A stretch of 64,000 nucleotides of DNA from CADEED01 sp963842515 (GTDB taxonomy: Bacteria > Pseudomonadota > Gammaproteobacteria > Steroidobacterales > Steroidobacteraceae): contig CAWJGO010000002.1 in assembly GCA_963842515.1 (NCBI GenBank), positions 1,178,001 to 1,242,000 of the forward strand. The letters run 5' to 3'. Made by a program: the position numbers and the translations under genes. Position 1 is the first letter of the stretch. Each line of letters opens with the position of its first letter. Positions 46,351-55,559 of this stretch are shown piece by piece. The notes under the pieces were generated by a model. It had not been told where the DNA came from. It was given only the letters and a program-made list of their open reading frames with translations, and searched no databases.

Positions 46351-46405
46351 CTGTACTCGGAACGGAAAACTGCAGGCTGCCTTCCTTGTTGGGCTTCCGA
46401 AGCCT

Positions 46406-47512
46406 TTAGCTTCGCCCCGCATATTGCGTTTCGATCCATCGCTGGTACGAGCCATCCATGATCGCCCGCCACCAGGGCTCGTTCTTCACGAACCATCGAA
46501 ACGTCTCGAGCAGCCCGTCTTCGAGCCGTGTGCCGGCTTCGAAGCCAAGCTGCGATTGAATCTTTCTGCAATCGATGGCGTAACGGCGATCGTGACCCGG
46601 CCGGTCTCGCACGTAGGTGATCAGCTGCGCGCAGGATTCGGCACGCGCAGCAGGCGACTTCGGAAAGCGCTCGCGCAGTGCGGCATCGCGTGCGAATTCA
46701 GTGTCAGCGATCCCGCAAAGGATTTGCACGAGGTCGATGTTGGTCGATTCGGCGCGGCCGCCGACGTTGTAGACTTCACCGGGTTTGCCTCGCTGCAGGA
46801 CGGTGTCGATCGCCGCACAGTGGTCGCTCACGTGTAGCCAGTCACGGATGTTCTTGCCATCGCCATAGACCGGAACGGCGCGCCCTTCCAGCAGGTTGAC
46901 GATCACCAGCGGTATCAGTTTTTCCGGAAAATGAAACGGTCCGTAGTTGTTGGAGCAGTTCGACGTGGTGACGTCCAGTCCATAGGTGTGGTGATACGCC
47001 CGCACGAGATGATCCGACGCCGCCTTGCTCGCCGAATACGGCGAGTTGGGTGCGTACGGTGTGGTCTCGCTGAATCCCGGATCGTCGGGCCCGAGCGAAC
47101 CATACACCTCGTCCGTGGACACCTGGTGAAAGCGGTGCGGTGTGGTTGCGTCCTTGCGCAACCATGCTTTGCGCGCAGCCGTGAGCAGACTGTGGGTGCC
47201 GACGATATTCGTCTTGATGAACGCGTCGGGGCCGAGAATCGACCGATCCACATGCGATTCGGCGGCGAAATGCACGATCGTGTCGATCGCATGCTCGTCG
47301 ATGAGGCCGCTGACGAGCTCCGTGTCGCAGATGTCACCGTGCACGAAAGTGAACGCCGGGTTGCCCAGCAATGATGCCAGGCTCGCCGCGTTCCCGGCAT
47401 ACGTGAGTGCGTCGAGCACCACGAGCCGGTCGGCCGGATGCACACGCGTCCAGCGATGGATGAAATTGCACCCAATGAAGCCGGCACCGCCGGTGACGAG
47501 CAACTTACGCAA
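46406..47512 (-). CDS. rfbB: dTDP-glucose 4,6-dehydratase
   Basis: About 368 residues. Rossmann motif LLVTGGAGFIGCNFIHRW, DALTYAGN, catalytic segment STDEVYGSLG and YSASKAASDHLVRAYHHTYGL (Tyr/Lys), plus SNNYGPFHFPEKLIPL and DGKNIRDWLHVSDHC. It converts dTDP-glucose to dTDP-4-keto-6-deoxyglucose, the second step of dTDP-L-rhamnose synthesis. I choose TTG 47512 because it gives the natural start LRKLLVTGGAGF and overlaps the rfbD stop by eight bases. Confidence 0.92.
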   Translation of the reverse strand: MRKLLVTGGAGFIGCNFIHRWTRVHPADRLVVLDALTYAGNAASLASLLGNPAFTFVHGDICDTELVSGLIDEHAIDTIVHFAAESHVDRSILGPDAFIKTNIVGTHSLLTAARKAWLRKDATTPHRFHQVSTDEVYGSLGPDDPGFSETTPYAPNSPYSASKAASDHLVRAYHHTYGLDVTTSNCSNNYGPFHFPEKLIPLVIVNLLEGRAVPVYGDGKNIRDWLHVSDHCAAIDTVLQRGKPGEVYNVGGRAESTNIDLVQILCGIADTEFARDAALRERFPKSPAARAESCAQLITYVRDRPGHDRRYAIDCRKIQSQLGFEAGTRLEDGLLETFRWFVKNEPWWRAIMDGSYQRWIETQYAGRS

Positions 47513-48371
47513 CTGAGACTTCTCCGATGACCTGTCGCAAATTCTCGCGCCAGTGGCGCGGGGCGAGTCCAAGTACGGCATGGGTAGCCGACGTGTCGAG
47601 GACGCTGAACGCAGGACGCTTCGCGGGTGTAGGGTAATCCGCGGTGCCGATTGGAATCACGTTTGCAGTGGCGCTGCCCTTGCCTGCCGCCGCGGCCTCC
47701 TCGGCGATCGCCACCGCAAAATCGTACCAGCTCGCCACCCCGGAGTCCGTCCAGTGAAAGATTCCGGAAACCGCGGGCCGCGCGATGATTGCCCAGATTG
47801 CCTCGGCGATCGAATGCGCCGCCGTGGGCGTTCCGAACTGGTCGGTGACGACGCGAACCGTGCCGCGCTCGCGCATGAGCCTCAGCATGGTGAGCAGGAA
47901 ATTCCTGCCTTTGGCGTCATAGACCCAGGCGGTGCGAAGCATCACGGCTGACGGCAGCGCGGCCCGAACAGCGATCTCGCCGTCGCGTTTGGTGGAACCG
48001 TAGACGCTCAGGGGGTTCGTCGGATCGTCCGGCCGGTATGGTTTGGACGCTGCGCCATCGAACACAAAATCGGTGGACAGATGGACGAGACGAGCACGAA
48101 CCGCGGCCGCTGCGCGTGCCAGGTTTGCAGGTCCCTCAGTATTTACGCGTCGCGCCGTTTCGGGCTCGCTCTCGGCTCGATCCACCGCCGTATACGCGGC
48201 CGCGTTTACGATCACATCCGGCTTTGCAACGCTCATAAACTGCTGGACGGCACTTGGATCGCCGATATCGAGCTCGCCATGCGTGACGGAGACAATCTCC
48301 GCGCTCGCGGGCGCCGCAGCGACGACGCCCCGGCCAACCTGGCCGTGCGCGCCGGTAATCAGCACTTTCAT
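47505..48371 (-). CDS. rfbD: dTDP-4-dehydrorhamnose reductase
   Basis: A 288-residue reductase making dTDP-L-rhamnose in the last step. MKVLITGAHGQVGRGV, VNAAAYTAVDRAESEPE, HLSTDFVFDGAASKPYRPDD, PLSVYGSTKRDGE (Tyr-x3-Lys) and ILRTAWVYDAKGRNF-like MLRTAWVYDAKG are all present. ATG 48371 overlaps the rfbC stop (ATGA), showing translational coupling. Confidence 0.92.
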   Translation of the reverse strand: MKVLITGAHGQVGRGVVAAAPASAEIVSVTHGELDIGDPSAVQQFMSVAKPDVIVNAAAYTAVDRAESEPETARRVNTEGPANLARAAAAVRARLVHLSTDFVFDGAASKPYRPDDPTNPLSVYGSTKRDGEIAVRAALPSAVMLRTAWVYDAKGRNFLLTMLRLMRERGTVRVVTDQFGTPTAAHSIAEAIWAIIARPAVSGIFHWTDSGVASWYDFAVAIAEEAAAAGKGSATANVIPIGTADYPTPAKRPAFSVLDTSATHAVLGLAPRHWRENLRQVIGEVSVA

Positions 48372-48916
48372 GGAAACGTATCCGCCGCGCTTATCCCGAC
48401 GCCCGCGGCATCCTTCCTGGCGAGCAGCGGCGTTGCACCCGCGGGCAGCGGCCACTCGATGCGGAGATCAGGGTCGTTCCACAGAAGTGTCCGCTCGTGC
48501 GCCGGCGCGTAAAAGTCAGTGCATTTGTACTGAAAGTCCGCGGATTCGGAGAGCACGAGGAAGCCGTGCGCGAACCCGGGCGGCACCCAAAGCATGTGGT
48601 TATTGGTCTCGGTGAGCTCCACGCCGACCCAGCGACCGAAAGTCGCAGAGCTGCGACGCAAGTCGACTGCAACGTCGAATACCGCGCCAAGAGTCACGCG
48701 CACCAGCTTCCCCTGTGCCTGCTGCATCTGATAGTGCAAGCCGCGCAACGTGTGGCGAGCCGAACGGCTGTGGTTGTCCTGGACGAAATCCAGATCCAGG
48801 CCCGCATCGGCGAAACTCCGCCGATTCCACGACTCGAGAAAGAATCCGCGGTTGTCACCGAATACTTTCGGACGCAGTAGTACGACATCCGGAATTGCCA
48901 ATCGCTCGACGTCCAA
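48368..48916 (-). CDS. rfbC: dTDP-4-dehydrorhamnose 3,5-epimerase
   Basis: A 182-residue cupin epimerase. DNRGFFLESWNRRSF, DNHSRSARHTLRGLHYQ (catalytic His), GAVFDVAVDLRRSS, GFAHGFLVLSESADFQYKCTDFY (catalytic Tyr region) and a C-terminal DPDLRIEWPL are typical. It lies one base after rfbA in the order A-C-D-B. Confidence 0.93.
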   Translation of the reverse strand: MDVERLAIPDVVLLRPKVFGDNRGFFLESWNRRSFADAGLDLDFVQDNHSRSARHTLRGLHYQMQQAQGKLVRVTLGAVFDVAVDLRRSSATFGRWVGVELTETNNHMLWVPPGFAHGFLVLSESADFQYKCTDFYAPAHERTLLWNDPDLRIEWPLPAGATPLLARKDAAGVGISAADTFP

Positions 48917-48917
48917 A

Positions 48918-49790
48918 CTAGTGTCCCCCGGACAACAGCGACAGCAGATACTGGCCGTATTCAGTCTGCTTCAGATTCTGCGCGAGTCGCTCGAGCGCGG
49001 CATGGTCGATGAACCCGGCACGCAGCGCGATCTCCTCGGGACAACAAACCTTCAACCCCTGGCGCGACTCGATTGCCTCGACGAACATCGAAGCACGCAA
49101 CAGCGATTCGTGAGTGCCGGTATCAAGCCAGGCAACGCCGCGCCCCAGCATTTCGACGCGCAATGCCTTGCGCTCCAGATAGGCACGATTGACGTCGGTG
49201 ATCTCGAGCTCTCCGCGCGCGGACGGTTTGATGTTCGCTGCGATGTTCACGACATCGTTGTCGTAGAAGTACAGTCCAGTCACCGCGTAGTTCGATTTGG
49301 GCTGCTTCGGTTTCTCTTCAATGCCGAGCGCGACACTGTCGCCGCCGAAATGCACGACGCCGTAACGTTCGGGATCTTTGACGTGATACGCGAAAATCGT
49401 TGCACCGGCCGCACGTTGTGCCGCGCCGCGCAACTGCTCGGGCAGTCCATGCCCATAGAAGATGTTGTCGCCGAGTGCCAGGGCGACCGCGCCGGCACCC
49501 ACGAACTCACGCCCAATGAGGAACGCCTGGGCGAGTCCGGCAGGGCGCGCCTGCTCGGCGTACGAAAGCGAAATCCCCCACTGGCTCCCGTCACCCAGCA
49601 ATCTGCGGTACTGCGGAAGATCGATGGGGGTCGAAATGAGGAGGATCTCGCGAATACCCGCGAGCATCAGCGTCGTGATCGGGTAGTAGATCATCGGCTT
49701 GTCATACACCGGCAGCAATTGCTTGCTGACGCCGATCGTGACTGGATACAGCCGGGTTCCGGAGCCGCCCGCGAGCACTATTCCTTTCAT
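48918..49790 (-). CDS. rfbA: Glucose-1-phosphate thymidylyltransferase
   Basis: A 290-residue RmlA. MKGIVLAGGSGTRLYPVT, SKQLLPVYDKPMIYYP, ALALGDNIFYGHGL, GVVHFGGDS, EEKPKQPKSNYAVTGLYFYDNDV and RGVAWLDTGTHESLL are diagnostic. It makes dTDP-glucose from dTTP and glucose-1-P. ATG 49790 overlaps the stop of the SLBB gene (ATGA). A longer upstream reading frame to 49946 is a shadow within the SLBB gene. Confidence 0.93.
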   Translation of the reverse strand: MKGIVLAGGSGTRLYPVTIGVSKQLLPVYDKPMIYYPITTLMLAGIREILLISTPIDLPQYRRLLGDGSQWGISLSYAEQARPAGLAQAFLIGREFVGAGAVALALGDNIFYGHGLPEQLRGAAQRAAGATIFAYHVKDPERYGVVHFGGDSVALGIEEKPKQPKSNYAVTGLYFYDNDVVNIAANIKPSARGELEITDVNRAYLERKALRVEMLGRGVAWLDTGTHESLLRASMFVEAIESRQGLKVCCPEEIALRAGFIDHAALERLAQNLKQTEYGQYLLSLLSGGH

Positions 49791-52603
49791 TGGAATGAAC
49801 TGATTGCGGCGGCCGATACCGTGAGGTTCGCGAGGATGGATGCAATCGCCTGCCAAAGCGGCAACGCCGGCAGGCGTTCGGTATCGAGCGGCACGACGAT
49901 GGCATCGCCCGGCTTCATCGCCACCTGGCCGCTGCGACGAAACCAACCTCTGTTCTCGCTCGACACCACGCTGCCGTTGGCGCGCACGATGTATATGCGG
50001 CCGCGGTCCGCCTTTCGCGTGGCGCCGCCGCTCTGCCCGATGTAGTCATCCCGCGTAAGGTTCTCGCGATAGAAGTGCGACGTAGCGCTATGCACTTCGC
50101 CGATGACCGTCACCTCCTGCTTCTGCTTTGGAATGATGAGCCGATCGTCCGCTCGCAGTACGACGTCTTCAACCGAGCCATGCGGCGAGTTGAGTGTGCG
50201 ATCGAGATCGATGACCAGACGCCCGACGGCCTTGGTTGCCTTGATCTGCGCCAGCAGTGACTGGCCAACCGTCAATGCCTGACCGGCCTGTCCCTGGTTG
50301 GCCGCCACGGCCTGCAAAGCCGAAGAGGCCAAGTCACTCTGCAAGCGTTCCGCCAAGCGATCGAGTTGTTCCTGCTCGCGCTCCTGCAATTCCTTACGCG
50401 TGAAAATCGAGCCTTCGGTGAATGCGAGGTTCGTGAGACCACCTGCTCGCGCGAGCACAGATCGCAAGGTCTCGCCTCGCTGGATGGGATAGATACCCGG
50501 AAAGCGCACTTCCCCAAGCAGCGTGACCTGTTCCTGCTCGCTCCATTCCGGCACTTCCTTGACGTTCAGGAAATCGAAGGGCTGCAACATCACGTCAGCG
50601 CTTTCGTCACCTTTAAGGATTGCACCCAGATCGATATCAACGAGCTGCGTCTTGCGTCCGTCGTCACCAATGCGATACCGCGTGAGCTCAGCCTTTGCTC
50701 CGTAGGCGGCATCCGCGAGGCCGCCTCCGGCGCGCAGCAGATCGCTGACGCGCATGTGCGGTTCCAGCGGGTAATCCCCGCCAGCCTTGACGCGACCATC
50801 GATGCGGACGATTTCACTCGGCTGATCGATCCGCGACTGGCGCCTCACTTCTTCGAGCAACGGGTCCAGCAAGTCGCGACGTCCCGACTCGACGTCGAAA
50901 ACGATGATGCGGTCGCGCGGTTTGAGCTCGACATTCTTCGGCGAAGCGGGCGCGCGCAAAGCCGCGGAGAGGTCGGCCGAAAGTATCACGACGCGCCTAT
51001 CTGGCGGTAATTCGCGGCGAATCAGTACATAGTTAATGTCGGCGTTCGGTTTGAGCTCATCGACCGAGCTCAGCACATCGACCAGCCGAAGTCCGTCACG
51101 CCATGCGAGCTGCCCAGGACGAAATACATAGCCTTCGAGAGTTACGCCCTGATCGAGCGTCGGGCGCAGCCGGAGCACCCGCAAGTTGTCGCCGCTGCGC
51201 AGCAACTCGCCGCGTCCGAGCGCGGCGTCGAGCGGGACATCGAGCACTACGCGGCTGCGCTGCTCGTTCACGCGCACCAGCGCGACACGGCTCGTATCCG
51301 CCTCCGTCGTTGGACCGCCGGCCAGCTGAACCATCTCCGCGACGCTCGTCTCGCCCTTGATCTCGTAAATGGCGGGCCGCTGCACTTCCCCATCGACCGC
51401 GACCGTAGCTGATACGGGTGGTATGAAGAGGACGTCGCCGGGAAGCAGGTTGGCATCGTCGCTCGTATCGCCACGCAGCAGCAGGTCGTAAAGGTCCAGT
51501 CGTCGGATTACTTTGCCCTGCCGCTTGAGCTGTATGTCACGCAGCGATCCGATGGGTTTCACTCCGCCGGAAGCAAACAGCGCCGAAGTCATGGTTGCCA
51601 GACCGCTGATGGTATAACTACCGGGCCGGTTCGCCTCGCCCATGACGAACACGCGAATGGAGCGCGTCTCCCCCATCGAAACGCTTGCGCGCACACCGAT
51701 CATTTGCTGCGCAACGCGCTGTTGGAGATCCGCCGCCACCCCTTGGAACGTCTGACCTCCCACGTTGATCGGGCCGAGCTCTGGAAAGCTGATCCGCCCA
51801 TCGCGGCCAACGGTGAGCCGAAGATTGCGATTCTGGCTGCCGAACAGCTGGACGCTGATCTGGTCGCCCGGACCGACGATATAGTCGGACGGCACCGGAA
51901 CATCGGAAAATGGCGCGAATGTCGACGCGCTATCGCCCGTGAAGAGGTCATAACCAAAGGGTTTGAGGCCAGCCACGCCTGGCTTCCGAACGGGCAACTT
52001 TTTCAGCTTGATGTCGAGCTTCAGGAATGCATTGACGACCGCGAGACGGTGCGTCGCCTGTTTCTCGTCGAGGCCCGCAAGCATGATGGGTGAGAATCCA
52101 GGGAGCAGCAGATTGCCGGAATGATCAAGCTGATAGGGATTGCGCGACCGAATCAGGTTGATCCGCTGTTGCAGTTTTTCGCGCTCGCCTGGCTCGAGCT
52201 CCGGAGCGGGCTCTCCCGGAATGGTGATCGGTGGCAGATCGGAACCTTGACTCTCTATTCGAGGCGGTTTGGCTTTCTTGAAGTCGATGTCGATAAGCAC
52301 TGAATCTTCGGGTTGGAGTATTTTGTCTGTCGGTTCGCGTTCCAATGACAAATTGCGACTGCGGCGCAATTCGCCATCCTCGTCATTGCGCTCCTCACGT
52401 TCACGCACCGAGTTCGAGCCCGTCGAAGTACTCTCGCCGAGCACAGAGCCGCCGATGCCCAACTGCTCCATGAGCGCCTCGCGATCTTCCGGACTCATGC
52501 TTTGCAGAAGCTCGAGCTGTTCCGCGGTCGGTACCTGCGCCAAAACGGGCCCTGCCAACGCGATGAACGCGGCTGCCGCCAGTGCCAACAATCCCTTACG
52601 CAT
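49787..52603 (-). CDS. Large SLBB-domain polysaccharide export outer-membrane protein
   Basis: A 938-residue protein, far longer than the roughly 380-residue Wza. A Sec signal (LLALAAAAFIALAGPVLA) is followed by a charged region, a Poly_export domain (DYIVGPGDQISVQLFGSQNRNLRLTVGRDGRI) and six SLBB-like repeats beginning at VMGEANRPGSY, VDGEVQRPAIY, LEGYVFRPGQL, IDGRVKAGGDY, LLGEVRFPGIY and VIGEVHSATSHFY. No lipobox Cys follows the signal. It probably forms the periplasmic/outer-membrane export channel for the polymer. It overlaps the second Wzi stop by one base (TGATG) and rfbA by four. Confidence 0.88.
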   Translation of the reverse strand: MRKGLLALAAAAFIALAGPVLAQVPTAEQLELLQSMSPEDREALMEQLGIGGSVLGESTSTGSNSVREREERNDEDGELRRSRNLSLEREPTDKILQPEDSVLIDIDFKKAKPPRIESQGSDLPPITIPGEPAPELEPGEREKLQQRINLIRSRNPYQLDHSGNLLLPGFSPIMLAGLDEKQATHRLAVVNAFLKLDIKLKKLPVRKPGVAGLKPFGYDLFTGDSASTFAPFSDVPVPSDYIVGPGDQISVQLFGSQNRNLRLTVGRDGRISFPELGPINVGGQTFQGVAADLQQRVAQQMIGVRASVSMGETRSIRVFVMGEANRPGSYTISGLATMTSALFASGGVKPIGSLRDIQLKRQGKVIRRLDLYDLLLRGDTSDDANLLPGDVLFIPPVSATVAVDGEVQRPAIYEIKGETSVAEMVQLAGGPTTEADTSRVALVRVNEQRSRVVLDVPLDAALGRGELLRSGDNLRVLRLRPTLDQGVTLEGYVFRPGQLAWRDGLRLVDVLSSVDELKPNADINYVLIRRELPPDRRVVILSADLSAALRAPASPKNVELKPRDRIIVFDVESGRRDLLDPLLEEVRRQSRIDQPSEIVRIDGRVKAGGDYPLEPHMRVSDLLRAGGGLADAAYGAKAELTRYRIGDDGRKTQLVDIDLGAILKGDESADVMLQPFDFLNVKEVPEWSEQEQVTLLGEVRFPGIYPIQRGETLRSVLARAGGLTNLAFTEGSIFTRKELQEREQEQLDRLAERLQSDLASSALQAVAANQGQAGQALTVGQSLLAQIKATKAVGRLVIDLDRTLNSPHGSVEDVVLRADDRLIIPKQKQEVTVIGEVHSATSHFYRENLTRDDYIGQSGGATRKADRGRIYIVRANGSVVSSENRGWFRRSGQVAMKPGDAIVVPLDTERLPALPLWQAIASILANLTVSAAAISSFQ

Positions 52604-54066
52604 CAGAATCCCTGTTGCCAGCTGAGGTAGCCACGTACGTCGGAGGCCGAATCTGCCGGCGCAGTCCGATCGTCGTATCCCAACCCGATGATAACTTTGC
52701 CCATGCCGAAGACCTTCGAATAGCGCAATTCTACATTGTCGAGGTCGGCCGGCGCTTCGCTGATGGCATGCGGACCGGTGCCGTCACGATTTAACTCCGC
52801 ATGCCGCAGTTCGATGCTGAGGACATCTCCGTTGGACCGGGTCAGCAACCCGGCTAGCGAAAACATGCGGCTATCGTTGTCGAGCGAGTGGCCGATGACC
52901 CGACCGCGATGGGTGTAGCCCTGCGGGTAGATGCTGTGACGGTAGGCGCAGTTGAAATCAGGTATTTCGCGGGTGAAGGTGCAGGCGGTGTCGGCGTACT
53001 CGGCGCGCAGCCGGTATCCACCCAGCGAGGTCGAACCCCAGAGTTCGAGCCCCAGCTGGCCGAGGAACTTGCTCGGCATCCCGCCCGCCTCATCTTCGCC
53101 TATCCACTGGCTGTAAAAGGCAACCGGCAGAGCTTTCCAGGGTGAACGCAAGCGCATGTCATAACCGGCCATCTGGTTGCCGGGCTCCAGGCTCGGGTCA
53201 TCGCCCGTCGAGGTGTTGTCGCGCCCGACCAGCATGTTAGCGAAAGTGTCCCAGTCGCACGGCCGCTCTCCGCCGCAAAACTGCGCCGTACGCGTCAGCC
53301 CGAACTCCAGCCAGGGGCGCGGCTTGAAGTTCACTCGCGCCGCGAGGAATCGCACGTTGGGAACGGAGACGTCATGGCCCTCCATTTCGCCGAGGGCAAT
53401 GCTGGCGCGCCATGGACCGATCCAGGAGAGCCACTTGCTCTTGAACGGATCGGTGTAGTTGCGCTCCAGGGTAATGCTCGGAATCGGCCGGGCGTTCGTG
53501 GAGAGGATGAGGCTTCCATCCCAGCCCGGCCCCCACCAGCGCTCCATCAATCCCGCCGAGATCATGAAATTTCCGATGTTGACGCCAAGGTATGAGCCAT
53601 CGGCGCGCAGCTGCTTGCCGTCCTCCGGATCGGCCACCACGGAGCCCTGCAGGTTGAGGGCGAGGTGATCGGAGAGCCAGCTGGCGCGTAGTGCGAGCTC
53701 CGCGTCTTCACGCGGCGTGTCCGTGAAGCTGCGCAAAGACGTTGGCTGGTTCGTGCCACGCAGGCGGACGCCAGCGCCAGCGAATCCCCGGGCGGACGCC
53801 TCGCGCGACAAGCTGCGGACGCGCACCAAGGCAGCCTCTGTGGCGGCATTGAGACCCTGGTCATTCGCGGCCTGTAAATCCCGCGCGAGATCGGGCCACG
53901 ACATGGGCCAGGTGGTCACCGGTCCACGAATGATTCCAGCATCCGCGAGCAACTGTATGTCGCTGCGCAGGCCCGCGTCGCCCGGCGCAAGCCACGGATC
54001 GGCGCTCGCCACGCTGGCTGCGCCAGCCCCGAACAGCGCGAGCAGCCACGTGCAACGCGCGCGCAT
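52603..54066 (-). CDS. Capsule assembly Wzi-family outer-membrane protein (copy 1)
   Basis: A 487-residue protein with a signal peptide (TWLLALFGAGAASVASADP). Family features: LLADAGIIRGPVTTWPMSWPDLA, GLMERWWGPGWDGSLILSTNARPIP, WLSWIGPWRASIALGEME, FGLTRTAQFCGGERPCDWDTF, GNQMAGYDMRLRSP, YSQWIGEDEAGGMP, CAYRHSIYPQGYTHRGRVIGHSLD. Wzi is an 18-strand beta-barrel lectin that holds capsule on the cell surface. ATG 54066 is chosen for the signal peptide; the long upstream extension overlaps copy 2. It starts two bases after the copy 2 stop. Confidence 0.88.
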   Translation of the reverse strand: MRARCTWLLALFGAGAASVASADPWLAPGDAGLRSDIQLLADAGIIRGPVTTWPMSWPDLARDLQAANDQGLNAATEAALVRVRSLSREASARGFAGAGVRLRGTNQPTSLRSFTDTPREDAELALRASWLSDHLALNLQGSVVADPEDGKQLRADGSYLGVNIGNFMISAGLMERWWGPGWDGSLILSTNARPIPSITLERNYTDPFKSKWLSWIGPWRASIALGEMEGHDVSVPNVRFLAARVNFKPRPWLEFGLTRTAQFCGGERPCDWDTFANMLVGRDNTSTGDDPSLEPGNQMAGYDMRLRSPWKALPVAFYSQWIGEDEAGGMPSKFLGQLGLELWGSTSLGGYRLRAEYADTACTFTREIPDFNCAYRHSIYPQGYTHRGRVIGHSLDNDSRMFSLAGLLTRSNGDVLSIELRHAELNRDGTGPHAISEAPADLDNVELRYSKVFGMGKVIIGLGYDDRTAPADSASDVRGYLSWQQGF

Positions 54067-54068
54067 CC

Positions 54069-55559
54069 TCACGGCGCGAACGCGTGAGTCCAGCGAATGA
54101 AGCCGAAGCCCGAAAGGTCGCGTTCGCCGCCCTCGGGTTCGATCGACTCGACACCCAGGTCCACATCGATGCGCTCGCCAAACAACTTGCCGCGCCAGCC
54201 GAGCTCGATCGCATCGTAATCCGTGGGAACCGAGCTCACGGTATTGCGAACGTCGCCGAAATCGTCGCGGTTGAGCCGCGAGGTACGGGCCGTGGCCGAC
54301 CACAGCTCGCCGTTGGGCGCCGTGTACGTGGCGCCCATCGAATAATTCTCGGCGTCGCGATCGGCTGTGTAACCGATGACGCGCCCGTGATACCGATAGC
54401 CCTCGGCATTGAACCTGCCCTGGTTATAGGCGCAGTTGTAGTAAGGACCGCGATCGGTGTTCGCGGAGCACGTTGTGGTCGTGTATTCGATGAATCCCTG
54501 AACAAGGCCACCGTCCGGCAACGGCTTCCAGACCTCCGCTCCGTATTGCGCGAGGTACTTCGCAGGCATGTAACTCGACTCGTCCTCGCCGATCATTTGT
54601 GAGTAGAGAGCATACGGCCAATTGCCGATCGGTGAGTTCCAGCGCAGGTCGAACCCGGCCATCTGGTTGCCAGGTTCGTTTTCCGGCGTCGCGTCGATAC
54701 CGACATTATCGTTGCCGGCAATCATGTTCCAGAACACGTCCCAGGAACACTCGAGCTGCTCGCCGCAGAACTGCGCGGTTCGCGAGAAACCGATCTCCAT
54801 GTCCTTGAACGGCATGATCACCACGCGCCAGGCCATGAACAACGGTGAATCGATGTCCTGGCGTTCGTGTTCCATCTGACTGATGCCAAAACTGAAGCGC
54901 CATGGGCCGAGCCAGCTCAACCACCGGCTGTCGAACGGCTGTGCGGTGGCGCGCTCGATCATCAGCGTGGGCATGGGCCGCGCATTGTTGGACAGGATGA
55001 GACTCGATTCATGCGCAGGACCCCACCAGCGATCGAGCGTATTGGCGCTCAGCAGCCAGTTGCCGAGCTGCATGCTCGCGTGAGATCCGTCAGCCCGCAA
55101 TTCGTCGCCGTCAGCGGGATTCGCGGCGCCGGTGAGATTCACGGAGACTTCGACGCGCGAGCCGGAATACTTGGCGCGACCGCGAAGCTCAGCGTCATCG
55201 CGTCCGAGCGTGTCGAAGTCGCGCAGCAAGCCGGCGCTTCCGGCGGTGGCTGACGCATCGAACGAGAGGCGTCGCGCGTCCGACGGCGCGGTGGCATCGA
55301 GCCGCGAACGGACGCGATCGAGCGCGGCCGAAACCGCGGCATTGGTTGCGAAATGCGGTTTGCCGTTCTGCACCGCGTAAGCCACTGCGGCGCGTGGCAT
55401 CGGCCACTGGTTCACAGGCAGTCGAATGATTCCGGCGTCATTGAGCAGCAGCAGGTCATTACGCAACACTACGTCACCGGATTCGAACCAGCCGGCATCC
55501 GCGGCCGCCGGCCGTGTGACCAGACCCAGTAGCAGCGCCGCCAGCAATGCCGCGCGCAT
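54069..55559 (-). CDS. Capsule assembly Wzi-family outer-membrane protein (copy 2)
   Basis: A 496-residue paralogue of the adjacent gene, with signal peptide (LLAALLLGLVTRPAAADA). Parallel motifs: LLLLNDAGIIRLPVNQWPMP, LDRWWGPAHESSLILSNNARPMP, WLSWLGPWRFSFGISQME, IGFSRTAQFCGEQLECSWDVF, GNQMAGFDLRWNSP and YNQGRFNAEGYRYHGRVIGYTAD. ATG 55559 overlaps the pgi stop by one base. Two different Wzi barrels in tandem suggest either a paired surface assembly or distinct glycan ligands. Confidence 0.88.
   Translation of the reverse strand: MRAALLAALLLGLVTRPAAADAGWFESGDVVLRNDLLLLNDAGIIRLPVNQWPMPRAAVAYAVQNGKPHFATNAAVSAALDRVRSRLDATAPSDARRLSFDASATAGSAGLLRDFDTLGRDDAELRGRAKYSGSRVEVSVNLTGAANPADGDELRADGSHASMQLGNWLLSANTLDRWWGPAHESSLILSNNARPMPTLMIERATAQPFDSRWLSWLGPWRFSFGISQMEHERQDIDSPLFMAWRVVIMPFKDMEIGFSRTAQFCGEQLECSWDVFWNMIAGNDNVGIDATPENEPGNQMAGFDLRWNSPIGNWPYALYSQMIGEDESSYMPAKYLAQYGAEVWKPLPDGGLVQGFIEYTTTTCSANTDRGPYYNCAYNQGRFNAEGYRYHGRVIGYTADRDAENYSMGATYTAPNGELWSATARTSRLNRDDFGDVRNTVSSVPTDYDAIELGWRGKLFGERIDVDLGVESIEPEGGERDLSGFGFIRWTHAFAP

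Noticed and set aside
48750..50045. 431-codon plus-strand frame opposite rfbA
   Set aside because: Shadow of rfbA and the end of the SLBB gene; no recognisable protein.
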